From Antrihabitans spumae (GTDB lineage Bacteria; Actinomycetota; Actinomycetes; Mycobacteriales; Mycobacteriaceae), in NCBI RefSeq assembly GCF_043944905.1, contig NZ_JBIMSN010000072.1, positions 56,696 to 120,695 of the forward strand: DNA of 64,000 nt, given 5' to 3'. Each line of letters opens with the position of its first letter. Position 1 is the stretch's first letter. This document shows, piece by piece, positions 50,692 to 58,808 of the stretch. The translations under genes were made by a program, and so were the position numbers. Below the pieces are notes generated by a model. The model saw only the letters and a list, made by a program, of their open reading frames with translations, did no database searches and had not been told where the DNA came from.

Positions 50692-52671
50692 TCAGTTTCC
50701 ATTCGTAGCAACCGGTGGGGTCAGATGGCACCGTTGGATCTCGTATTTCGGCACCCTGTCGATCCGGTAGTCCGCGAATTCGAGCGCACGCTTGAAATTC
50801 TGCTTCCAGCGGTCGAAGGTCAGCTCCGATCGGTACGACGTGATCAGCGCCTGGGTCTCCGGACACATGACGGCGACCTGAGCCTCGTCGACCCACTCCT
50901 CGTCGAAGTAGGCAGGCATCCATGGATGCATGTCGACCATCGCGAGGTCGGCGATCACCCAGTCGGCGTACAGGTTCTTGTCGTGCCCGATTCGGCCGTC
51001 CTCGAGTCGATCGGTATGCGCAGCCAACGGATAGGCAAGCCCCATCTGGTCGAGCACACGGACGTCCAGGCCGACGTTCATGCTCGTCATGCCCAGATTC
51101 AGGAAGTACACGGTGTGTCCGGCGCCGCCCGGCGGAATCGGTTCGGGAGGCGGAACGAGATCCCAATACATAAACGACGGGGTGTTGATCAGCAGACCGC
51201 CGTTGGGGTTGTCGTCGATCGTCCTGATCATCGCACGCATTCGCGGGTAGTCGAGGTAGTCCGAAGCCCGGATCGGATGTTCATGGCCGGTATTGAGGGC
51301 GTAGAACGCCCGCTCGTCGACAATTCCGGACTTGCCGATCGTGGTGCCGGCCGCGGATCCGCCTGTGAAGGCAACCAGGCTCGCCCAGACGACCGTCGAC
51401 AGCCAGACGACGACGGCGACCCCGAAGATCGCCATATTGCCGGACCTCGTGTCCGCGGACGCCCGAAATGCGGTCGGCACGGGTACCGGAACGACGGCGA
51501 CGGGGAGCAGGAAGATGAACAGTTGCGGCAGCAGCATGCGGCCGTGCATGAAGTCGCCACCGACGCGCAACGCGTACACGGTGAGGAGCAACCCGCTGAA
51601 CAGGAACAGGCCGACCACGAACCTCGGTGAGCGCAGCTCGGCCTGCACACGAGTCCACACCCCGCGAGGGGAGCGATCTTTGGCCTTGACCGGCTTGACA
51701 GCCTTCGCAGCAGTCAGCCTGGCAAGCACGATTGCGCCGACGAGCAGGATCGCCAACGGCAGCCACAACACATACGGACCCGCGAGGTTCCAGAGGTAGG
51801 CGAAGCCCTGGCCCCACTTGGCCCCTGCGGCGTCCTTCGCGACGGCAGTGTTCGGATAGGGCAGCGCGTAGTAGCCCATCCGCCAGATCTGGTAACCCAC
51901 CGGCAGGATTCCTGCGACGGCGACCATTGCCGCGCGAACGGTCCACTTCCGCTGCGGCGCGAGGAACACAAGCGCGAGCACGAGGACGGACACGAGCACC
52001 ATCTCGGGCCGAACCAGCGGACCGAGCCCGGCGACGAACGATACGACGAGAATCGACGTCAGACTCGGCCGATCTGCAGTGGCCCAGCGCAGCAGCAGCA
52101 CCCACAGCAGCGCCAGCCAGAAGATGACGAGGCAGCTTTCCAGCCCGGAGGACGCGTAGTCACGAGCAGGCGGCACCGCGATGTAGACGAGAGCGCCCGC
52201 GGGGAGCAGAAGTACAGAACCCGAACCGATTGCCGAGCGACCCCACAGCCGACCAGCGCCGAGCATCGCAAGCGCGATCGCAGCCACCGACAGCGTCAGC
52301 GAGATCGTCAGGACGACGTACTCGAGCCTCGCATCGGACAGCCAGCTGAAGGTGTAGACGATGTAGGTCCACGCGGCACTCGTGTTGGTCTCGACCCGCT
52401 CGCCTGCATTGAAGACGGGTCCGTTGCCTGCGAGCAGATTGCGGACCGTACGCAGCACGATCAGCCCGTCGTCGGCGATCCAACGTCGCTGCCAAGCGCC
52501 GGTCAGGAAGATCAGGCCGGTGACAACGATGCCTGCGTAGAACACTCCGCGGGCCAGTGTGCTGCGACCGGCCTTCGCGCCGACCGACCCGTTGTCGGCC
52601 GCTGCCGTATCGCCGACTGTGCGACGGTCCGCGCGGCGACTGTGCCGACGCGTCGTGCCTGCTTCCGACAC
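50692..52671 (-). CDS. aftB: Terminal beta-(1,2)-arabinofuranosyltransferase AftB
   Basis: 659 residues from GTG 52671, polytopic GT-C enzyme (Rv3805c-like, GT89) that caps arabinan with beta-1,2-arabinose, the site mycolates later occupy. Conserved WQRRWIADDGLIVLRTVRNL holds the catalytic-type Asp pair after the first helix; ERVETNTSAAWTYIV, GALVYIAVPPARDYASSGLES and GGDFMHGRMLLPQLF also match. About ten helices run to residue 450, and the C-terminus (about 455-659; SGIVDERAFYALNTGHEHP, GLDVRVLDQMGLAYPLAAHT, YEIQRC) is periplasmic. GTG 52671 lies 4 bp after the ubiA stop; GTG 52698 overlapping ubiA is possible. It closes the glf-glfT2-PAP2-ubiA-aftB operon. Confidence 0.95.
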   Translation of the reverse strand: MSEAGTTRRHSRRADRRTVGDTAAADNGSVGAKAGRSTLARGVFYAGIVVTGLIFLTGAWQRRWIADDGLIVLRTVRNLLAGNGPVFNAGERVETNTSAAWTYIVYTFSWLSDARLEYVVLTISLTLSVAAIALAMLGAGRLWGRSAIGSGSVLLLPAGALVYIAVPPARDYASSGLESCLVIFWLALLWVLLLRWATADRPSLTSILVVSFVAGLGPLVRPEMVLVSVLVLALVFLAPQRKWTVRAAMVAVAGILPVGYQIWRMGYYALPYPNTAVAKDAAGAKWGQGFAYLWNLAGPYVLWLPLAILLVGAIVLARLTAAKAVKPVKAKDRSPRGVWTRVQAELRSPRFVVGLFLFSGLLLTVYALRVGGDFMHGRMLLPQLFIFLLPVAVVPVPVPTAFRASADTRSGNMAIFGVAVVVWLSTVVWASLVAFTGGSAAGTTIGKSGIVDERAFYALNTGHEHPIRASDYLDYPRMRAMIRTIDDNPNGGLLINTPSFMYWDLVPPPEPIPPGGAGHTVYFLNLGMTSMNVGLDVRVLDQMGLAYPLAAHTDRLEDGRIGHDKNLYADWVIADLAMVDMHPWMPAYFDEEWVDEAQVAVMCPETQALITSYRSELTFDRWKQNFKRALEFADYRIDRVPKYEIQRCHLTPPVATNGN

Positions 52672-52675
52672 GTCG

Positions 52676-53602
52676 TCAGACGAGGTAGACAGCGACACCA
52701 ACCACTCCGATCCAAGCAATCGCGAGGAGCTGCAGGACGCGGTCGCCCAATGCGATCTCCTCGGGTTCGCCGGCCTCGCCCCCATCGACGTCGACCGCGT
52801 AACGCAAAATAGCGATGGTAAACGGAACCATCGAAATTGCGAACCAGTTGGTGTCCATCAGACGGTCCTGCTCGAAGGCCCACAGACCGTAGAACACGAC
52901 GACAGCCGTCGCCGCCAGCGTCCACACGAAGCGCAGGTAGGTCGGCGTGTAGGACTCGAGCGACTTCCTGATCTTTGCGCCCGTGTTGATCGCGATCTGA
53001 ATTTCTGCATAGCGCTTGCCCGCTGCCATGAACAGCGAACCGAACGCCATGATCAGCAGGAACCACTGCGACAGTGGGATATCCGCGGCAGCGCCACCTG
53101 CGATGGCGCGCAGCAGGAACCCCGACGACACGATGCAGATGTCGATGACGTGTTGATGCTTCAGGCCGAGGCAGTACGCGATCTGAACGACGATGTAGAC
53201 GGCCATCACGACGGCGAGATGCCAGTTCGCGACGAAAGACAGTGCGATCGACCCGACCAGCAGCACGACCGACATCGCATACGCCAGATTGACCGGAAGG
53301 ACACCTGCGGCGATCGGGCGGAAACGTTTGGTCGGGTGTGCGCGGTCGGCCTCGACGTCGAGCGCGTCGTTGACGAGGTAGATGCCCGACGCTGCCATGC
53401 AGAACGCGACGAACGCGATGGCGACAGGGCCGAGCACGTCGAGTTGGGTCGCCGAACCAGCTGCGAGCGGTGCGGCAAGCACCAGGACGTTCTTCACCCA
53501 CTGCCGTGGGCGGACGGCCTTGACGATGCCGCCTGCCAGCGTCTTCGGCGGGCCCTTGGTCACGCCTTCTTCGAGATCGTGGCCTGTGGGCTCTTCGCTC
53601 AT
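52676..53602 (-). CDS. ubiA: Decaprenyl-phosphate phosphoribosyltransferase (UbiA family)
   Basis: 308 residues, UbiA-type membrane prenyltransferase equivalent to Rv3806c (DPPR synthase). It attaches 5-phosphoribose from PRPP to decaprenyl phosphate, the first step towards decaprenyl-phosphoryl-arabinose. The acidic motif NDALDVEADRAHPTKRFRP (about 78-96) binds the divalent metal and pyrophosphate, and a second conserved loop is AGKRYAEIQ. About nine helices are visible. The start ATG 53602 overlaps the PAP2 stop by ATGA. A longer frame reading back into the PAP2 gene is rejected. Confidence 0.95.
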   Translation of the reverse strand: MSEEPTGHDLEEGVTKGPPKTLAGGIVKAVRPRQWVKNVLVLAAPLAAGSATQLDVLGPVAIAFVAFCMAASGIYLVNDALDVEADRAHPTKRFRPIAAGVLPVNLAYAMSVVLLVGSIALSFVANWHLAVVMAVYIVVQIAYCLGLKHQHVIDICIVSSGFLLRAIAGGAAADIPLSQWFLLIMAFGSLFMAAGKRYAEIQIAINTGAKIRKSLESYTPTYLRFVWTLAATAVVVFYGLWAFEQDRLMDTNWFAISMVPFTIAILRYAVDVDGGEAGEPEEIALGDRVLQLLAIAWIGVVGVAVYLV

Positions 53603-54156
53603 CGGGGTCTGTCTCCAAACTTCTTGTCGGCAGCGAGAACTGCCGCAGCCGACGCCGCGCCCAGTGCGGAGCCTGCGAGCACATCGGTCGGATAGTGCAC
53701 GCCGAGCACCACCCGCGACAGCAACATCGGCGGAACCAGCAACGCTGGCAAGGGTAGCCCGGTGAGGCGACCCATCAGCACAGCAGCCGCGGTGGTGGAC
53801 GTGGCGTGCGATGACGGAAAGCTCAACTTGCTCGGCGTCGAGACGTTCACGGCAACGCTGGGATGGTTCGGGCGCGGCCTGCGCACAACCCTTTTGATGA
53901 CGATCGACGCAGCGTGCGCACCGACCGCTCCGACGGCGACGCCTGCCCACTGGCGGCGGCGAGGTTTGTCGGCGACCCAGCCGATCGCGGCAAGCCCGAC
54001 CCAGCCGAGTGCGTGCTCGCCGAAATGCGACATGCCGCGGGCAGCCGAGATGACCGACGGGTTGCCACCGATGCCTGATTGCACGGCTTGCAGGACCGCG
54101 ACTTCGCGCGGAACCGGTTGGCTGTCGAACCCGGAGATGTCAGATTCCGAAGACAT
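53599..54156 (-). CDS. PAP2-family phosphatase (Rv3807c-like)
   Basis: 185 residues, small membrane PAP2 phosphatase. The three motifs are KRVVRRPRP (about 88-96), FPSSHA (113-118) and SRVVLGVHYPTDVLAG (145-160), giving the Lys/Arg, catalytic His and second His of the family. In mycobacteria the homologue is proposed to remove the 5-phosphate from decaprenyl-phosphoryl-5-phosphoribose, between UbiA and DprE1. The gene overlaps glfT2 by 17 bp at its start and ubiA by 4 bp at its end, strongly supporting a single operon. Confidence 0.92.
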   Translation of the reverse strand: MSSESDISGFDSQPVPREVAVLQAVQSGIGGNPSVISAARGMSHFGEHALGWVGLAAIGWVADKPRRRQWAGVAVGAVGAHAASIVIKRVVRRPRPNHPSVAVNVSTPSKLSFPSSHATSTTAAAVLMGRLTGLPLPALLVPPMLLSRVVLGVHYPTDVLAGSALGAASAAAVLAADKKFGDRPR

Positions 54157-56059
54157 CGGCCCACCGCTTCCTGCTCGTCAGTTCGGGGTGCGCTGCCTGG
54201 TACTCGGCTTTGAGTTCGGGGAAACGTTTGGCCAGTTCCTTACGTAGCCGCATCGCTTCCTTGAACAGCTCGAGCGCCTTGCGTGGACTGCGCTTTCGGA
54301 ACACGACGCCACGGCCGTCCGCGGTTGTGACGGTGACGCCGTCGACCTGGGAAAGCAGGTACCAGCGTGCATCGAGCGTCGGCACGTTGAGCTGCGGACG
54401 ATCGTGATGTTCGGGGTCGGCTGGCTTGAGGTTGTGCGCGATCCCCTTGCCGAGGCGCGCGACCTTCGCGACGGCATTGCCCGGTTCACCGACAGCGCCG
54501 ACGCCGGCTCCCGATGCCAGCGGCAGGTCCGTCGACGACGGCACGACGACGGCATCCGGGAACTGCTTGCGCAGGTCGTGGACCGTTCCGAGAGCCGTCG
54601 GTAAAAGCTCGAACAACCGGTCGGGGCCGGCCATGAAGTCGGCGATCGCGAGGTTCTGGATCGCGACCGTCGAGTATTCGAGGCAGAGCAGGTGCTTGAG
54701 GGTGGCCTTGACGGTGTTGACGACAAGCCCGCGACCGTTGCCCGGCATGTGCAGCGATGCAACGACAAGGCGGTTGCGCAGGTGGAAATACGCCTGCCAG
54801 TCGATCGCGTCGTCCTTGTCACTCCACGCCATGTGCCAGATCGCGGCACCCGGCATCGTGACGGTCGGGTAGCCGGCTGCCCTGGCCCGCAGTCCGTACT
54901 CGACGTCGTCCCACTTGATGAACAGTGGCAGCGGCTGACCCAGTTCCTCGGCGACGACGCGCGGAATCATGCACATCCACCAGCCGTTGAAGTCGACGTC
55001 GATGCGGCGGTGCAGCAGTTTCGAGTTCTCGCGGTCGCTGAGCGGGTACTTCGCGAAGTCGTGGTCGTATTCGACGTTGGGCGCAGAGGTCCACATGAAG
55101 ATGCCGCGGTTGACGGCTTCACCCATGGAGTGCAGGTGCGAGCGCTCCTGGAGGTTGAGCATCTGGCCGCCGACGAGGGTCGGCTTCTTCGCGAACCGGG
55201 ACAAGGCCAACGCTCGCAGAATCGAGTCGGGTTCGATCTCGATGTCGTCGTCCATAAAGAGAATGAATTGGCAGTCGGTTGTTTTCAGCGCCTCGTACAT
55301 GATGCGGCTGTAGCCGCCGGACCCGCCGAGGTTCGGCTGGTCGTGCACGGCAAGCCGATCACCAAGGGCTGCAGCGGCTTCGGCGAACCCCGGCTCGTCG
55401 CGTGCCTTACGGGTGCCCTGATCCGGGATGATCACGGCCTTGATCTTGTCGAGGACCGCCGGGTCGGAGCCAAGTGCCACAAGGGCTTTGACGCAGTCGG
55501 TCGGGCGGTTGAAGGTCGGGATACCGACCGCGATACTCGCCTCACCCGGCGCTTCGATCGGCGCGAACCAGCCTGCCGACAGCAACTGGACCTCGGTGTC
55601 GGAAGTGATGTCGAACCAGATCCAGCCACCGTCTTCGAACGGCGCGAGCTCGATCTCGAATTCGAGGAGACCGCCTGCACTTTCGTTGCCCTGCACATGA
55701 ATTCGAGACGAGTCGGCCTTGGAGCGGTAGACGTCGACGCGGCAGTGGCCGGTGAGCTCGATGCGAAGCACCACCGACTTCAGGACGCTGTAGCGCCGCC
55801 AGTAGCTGGCAGGGAACGCGTTGAAGTACGTACAGAACGACACTTCCGATTCGAGACCGATGGTCAGCGAGGTCCGCGACGTGGCATGTGCGCGACGGGC
55901 ATTCGTCGTCGCCTCCTCCAAGTAGAGGGTCCGTACGTCGAGCGGCTCACCCGGTCGCGGCAGCAGGATTCGCTGCAGGAGCGACTTGCCTTTGGAATCG
56001 GCCGCAGCCTCGAACAACGGCGAATCGACCGTCGCGATCAACTCGTGCTTCGGGCTCAT
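54140..56059 (-). CDS. glfT2: Galactofuranosyltransferase GlfT2
   Basis: 639 residues (M. tuberculosis 637). An N-terminal beta-barrel (about 1-165) precedes a GT-A domain (170-400) with FNRPTDCVKAL, the metal-binding DDD in LFMDDDIEIEPDS, catalytic Asp in IKWDDVEYGLRA and His in GAAIWHMAWSD. Helical C-terminal domains follow. It polymerises the bulk of galactan with alternating beta-1,5 and beta-1,6 links from UDP-galactofuranose at the inner membrane face. ATG 56059 overlaps the glf stop by ATGA, so the two are translationally coupled, matching their shared substrate. Confidence 0.97.
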   Translation of the reverse strand: MSPKHELIATVDSPLFEAAADSKGKSLLQRILLPRPGEPLDVRTLYLEEATTNARRAHATSRTSLTIGLESEVSFCTYFNAFPASYWRRYSVLKSVVLRIELTGHCRVDVYRSKADSSRIHVQGNESAGGLLEFEIELAPFEDGGWIWFDITSDTEVQLLSAGWFAPIEAPGEASIAVGIPTFNRPTDCVKALVALGSDPAVLDKIKAVIIPDQGTRKARDEPGFAEAAAALGDRLAVHDQPNLGGSGGYSRIMYEALKTTDCQFILFMDDDIEIEPDSILRALALSRFAKKPTLVGGQMLNLQERSHLHSMGEAVNRGIFMWTSAPNVEYDHDFAKYPLSDRENSKLLHRRIDVDFNGWWMCMIPRVVAEELGQPLPLFIKWDDVEYGLRARAAGYPTVTMPGAAIWHMAWSDKDDAIDWQAYFHLRNRLVVASLHMPGNGRGLVVNTVKATLKHLLCLEYSTVAIQNLAIADFMAGPDRLFELLPTALGTVHDLRKQFPDAVVVPSSTDLPLASGAGVGAVGEPGNAVAKVARLGKGIAHNLKPADPEHHDRPQLNVPTLDARWYLLSQVDGVTVTTADGRGVVFRKRSPRKALELFKEAMRLRKELAKRFPELKAEYQAAHPELTSRKRWADVFGI

Positions 56060-57273
56060 ACGTCTTCTCCGTGCAGCGCTTCCCCGGTTTCGAAATGCGG
56101 GCGCAGTGTGTTCTCGAACATCGAAAGCGCGCTGGCGATCGCCATGTGCATGTCGAGGTATTGATAGGTACCGAGGCGACCGCCGAACAGCACCTTGCGA
56201 GTTGCCATCTCCTGCTTGGCAAGTGCGCGGTAGGCGTTCACCTTCGCGCGGTCCTCCGCGGTGTTGATCGGGTAGTACGGCTCGTCACCACTCTCGGCGA
56301 AGCGGGAGTACTCCCGCATGATGACCGTCTTGTCCTTCGGGTATTCCCGTTCGGGATGGAAGTGCCGGAACTCGTGAATACGGGTGAAGCGCGCGTCGGC
56401 GTCGTTGTAGTTCATCACCGGGGTGCCCTGGAAGTCACCCGTCTCCAGCACTTCGGTTTCGAAGTCGAGGGTGCGCCACCCGAGCTCGCCCTCGCTGAAG
56501 TCGAAGTAGCGGTCGAGCGGTCCGGTGTAGACGATCGGTGCATCCGGGCTCTCGGCGATCAACTGGTCGCGGATGTCGAAGAAGTCGGTGTCGAGGCGAA
56601 CCTCGATCTTCTCGTCGGCGGCCATGTTTTCCAGCCACTTGGTGTAGCCGTCGACGGGCAGACCCTCGTAGGTGTCGTTGAAGTAGCGGTTGTCGAAGTT
56701 GTAGCGCACCGGCAGTCGCGTGATGTTGCCTGCGGGCAGTTCCTTCGGGTCGGTCTGCCACTGCTTGGCGGTGTAGTCCCGGATGAACGCCTCGTAGAGC
56801 GGGCGGCCGATGAGCGAGATCGCTTTCTCTTCCAGGTTCGCCGCGTCCTTGGTGTCGAATTCGGCAGCCTGTTCGGCGATCAGCGTGCGGGCTTCCTCAG
56901 GCGAGTAGTAGCGGCCGAAGAACTGCGAGATCAGGCCGAGGCCCATGGGGAACTGATAGGACTGGCCCTTGTGCATCGCGTAGACGCGGTGCTGGTAGCC
57001 GGTGAATTCGGTGAACTGGGTGACGTAGTCCCAGACCCGCTTGTTCGACGTGTGGAAAAGGTGCGCGCCGTACTTGTGGACCTCGATGCCGGTTTGTGGT
57101 TCGGCCTCGGAATATGCGTTGCCGCCGAGGTGGTAGCGCCTGTCCAAGACGAGGACGCGCTTGCCCAACTGGGTGGCCGCGCGCTCGGCGATGGTCAGTC
57201 CGAAGAATCCGGAGCCGACGATGATCAGGTCGTATTTGCCGGGGGGCGGGCCTTCGGGCGTAGCAGCGGTCAC
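56056..57273 (-). CDS. glf: UDP-galactopyranose mutase
   Basis: 405 residues; FAD enzyme converting UDP-galactopyranose to UDP-galactofuranose, the galactan donor. The FAD-binding GSGFFGLTIAERAA is at about 20-33, followed by RYHLGGNAYSE, KYGAHLFHTS, the mobile-loop region KQWQTDPKELPAGNITRLPVR and the C-terminal GRLGTYQYLDMHMAI. GTG 57273 is chosen because it starts just before the nucleotide-binding fold and matches a leaderless promoter; the longer frame extends into the palindromic repeat at 57312. It heads the galactan/arabinan operon. Confidence 0.97.
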   Translation of the reverse strand: MTAATPEGPPPGKYDLIIVGSGFFGLTIAERAATQLGKRVLVLDRRYHLGGNAYSEAEPQTGIEVHKYGAHLFHTSNKRVWDYVTQFTEFTGYQHRVYAMHKGQSYQFPMGLGLISQFFGRYYSPEEARTLIAEQAAEFDTKDAANLEEKAISLIGRPLYEAFIRDYTAKQWQTDPKELPAGNITRLPVRYNFDNRYFNDTYEGLPVDGYTKWLENMAADEKIEVRLDTDFFDIRDQLIAESPDAPIVYTGPLDRYFDFSEGELGWRTLDFETEVLETGDFQGTPVMNYNDADARFTRIHEFRHFHPEREYPKDKTVIMREYSRFAESGDEPYYPINTAEDRAKVNAYRALAKQEMATRKVLFGGRLGTYQYLDMHMAIASALSMFENTLRPHFETGEALHGEDV

Positions 57274-57287
57274 GGGAACTGAGCGTA
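57274..57287 (-). promoter_or_regulatory. Probable leaderless promoter of glf
   Basis: On the minus strand TACGCT (57287-57282) is followed by 8 nt and then GTG 57273. There is no Shine-Dalgarno sequence. The spacing equals that seen before embC, embB and dprE1. Confidence 0.45.
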
Positions 57288-57311
57288 TCGGACGCCGAGG
57301 GCGCGCCGCGC

Positions 57312-57357
57312 CTCGTGAGTCTTTCCGGAGGGTCCGCCCTCCGAAAAGACTCACGAG
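57312..57357. repeat. Palindromic repeat family 1, copy 4
   Basis: CTCGTGAGTC (57312-57321) pairs with GACTCACGAG (57348-57357), with an inner GGAGGG/CCCTCC stem. It lies 11 bp past the stop of the MerR gene and upstream of the glf promoter on the same strand, so it probably insulates glf from read-through. Confidence 0.8.
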
Positions 57358-57368
57358 CGGCGTGCCGC

Positions 57369-58145
57369 CTACATGCGATCTGCGAAGACCCGCATCGCAT
57401 CGCGGATGAATGCCGCGGTGCCCTCACCGTGGACGTCGAAGGTCGCCGTGAAGCGCGGATCGTCGACGTACATCTGGCCGAGTCCGGCGAAAGCTTCGGC
57501 CTCGACAGCCTTGCCCTGCCAACCGATGCCGACCCAGTCGTAGAGACGCTGCGTGATCGCCTGCACCTGGTCGGTGTCAGCCGCGATACCGGCCTGGTGT
57601 GCCGTCGCGAAAGCACTCGCGATGTCGACCTGGCGCTGTTGGAACCCCTTCTTCTCGGAGTCGCTCATCGAGTTCCACCACTTGTCGCCGCTCTCGTAGG
57701 CTTCCTTGCCCCAGCGCTCGATCACTTCGTCCTTGTACTGGGTGTGATCGAACCCGTCGAAAACTTCCTGTGCCATGAGTTGTTCACCTCCTTCCGTTTT
57801 TCGCAGTGTTGTGTGCACCGACTGAATCTGACGGCGGATCCGGTCCTGCTCCTGTTCGAGCAGGCTCAAGTGGGTCCGTAGTGCGGCTGCCGTGTCCTGT
57901 TTGCCACGTAGTACCTCGCCGATGGCTCCCAAGCCGAGGCCGAGGTCGCGCAACAACAGGATTCGTTGCAACCGAACAAGTGAGTCCTGGTTGTAGTACC
58001 GATAGCCGTTGCTACCGATTCGCGACGGTTCCAACAGCCCGACCTGCCCGTAGTGCCGCAGAGTCCGACTCGTCGTTCCTGCAGCCTTGGCCAGATCCTG
58101 GATGGACCATTCCGTCGGTTGCAGCGTCGCGATCTTCTCGCCCAT
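57369..58145 (-). CDS. MerR-family regulator with TipAS effector domain (TipAL-like)
   Basis: 258 residues. The N-terminal MerR HTH and wing (about 14-85; WSIQDLAKAAGTTSRTLRHYGQVGLLEPSRI) is followed by a dimerisation coiled coil (about 85-130) and a TipAS helical domain (about 140-258; QYKDEVIERWGKEAYESGDKWW). TipAL proteins bind thiopeptides or other multidrug ligands and activate their own and exporter genes. The spacer between the putative promoter elements was not resolved. ATG 58145 has GGAGGAGGA directly upstream. The nearest exporter genes are the ABC pair at 62380-63926, several genes away. Confidence 0.9.
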   Translation of the reverse strand: MGEKIATLQPTEWSIQDLAKAAGTTSRTLRHYGQVGLLEPSRIGSNGYRYYNQDSLVRLQRILLLRDLGLGLGAIGEVLRGKQDTAAALRTHLSLLEQEQDRIRRQIQSVHTTLRKTEGGEQLMAQEVFDGFDHTQYKDEVIERWGKEAYESGDKWWNSMSDSEKKGFQQRQVDIASAFATAHQAGIAADTDQVQAITQRLYDWVGIGWQGKAVEAEAFAGLGQMYVDDPRFTATFDVHGEGTAAFIRDAMRVFADRM

Positions 58146-58244
58146 TCCTCCTCCGTTTCGATTTCGTCGATGAAACAAGCTTGCAAGTTGACGCTACGTC
58201 AAGGTCAAGACTGTTTTCGAGAAATCTTTTCGAGCGGAGTTCGG

Positions 58245-58808
58245 TCAGGCGATGTCGCGCACGAGCGGCGCGACGAAGAGGGTGAGCAACTCTCGTTCGT
58301 CGTCGGCGCTCTCGCCGGGAACCGTCAACAGCGACAGCACGACGCGAAGCAGCCAACGACCCAGCTTGGCCGCCCTGTCCCCTGCCAAGCCGACCTCGCC
58401 GAGTATCGCGCCGGCAAGTACCTCCAGCATTTCCGACGAGTAGGCCAGTTCGTTCGCGACGCCGGAATCACCGGTGCTGAACCACGCGATCAGGGTCGGG
58501 TCGGCCCGAACCTCCGCCACTGCGGCCAGAATTGCTGACACCATCTGCTCCCCCGGGTCGCCGCCGAGGGTGAATTCGCGCGCGATCCGCCCGGCGATGC
58601 GCCGGGTCTCGCGCTGCATGAAGGCAATCTGCAGAGTGCGGCGACTGTCGAAATACCTATAGAGCGTCGCCCGCGAGCATCCGGATGCGCGCGCGATGTC
58701 GGCCATCGACGACGATGCGACGCCACGCTCGACGAACAGTTTGGCTGCCGCGTCGAGGATGCGGTCGGACGCGACGTCGTTGCGTTCGGTGCCGAGCCAG
58801 TTGCTCAT
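58245..58808 (-). CDS. TetR-family transcriptional regulator
   Basis: 187 residues. HTH at about 14-62 (RILDAAAKLFVERGVASSSMADIARASGCSRATLYRYF), with a TetR-type helical C-terminal domain. Its ATG overlaps the stop of the P450 gene (ATGA at 58805-58808), so it is translationally coupled downstream of its likely target. Control of the P450 promoter is inferred from this arrangement. Confidence 0.9.
   Translation of the reverse strand: MSNWLGTERNDVASDRILDAAAKLFVERGVASSSMADIARASGCSRATLYRYFDSRRTLQIAFMQRETRRIAGRIAREFTLGGDPGEQMVSAILAAVAEVRADPTLIAWFSTGDSGVANELAYSSEMLEVLAGAILGEVGLAGDRAAKLGRWLLRVVLSLLTVPGESADDERELLTLFVAPLVRDIA

Noticed and set aside
12351..57357. CRISPR array interpretation of the repeated palindromes.
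   Set aside because: Copies are tens of kilobases apart, sit at gene ends and have no regular spacers or cas genes.
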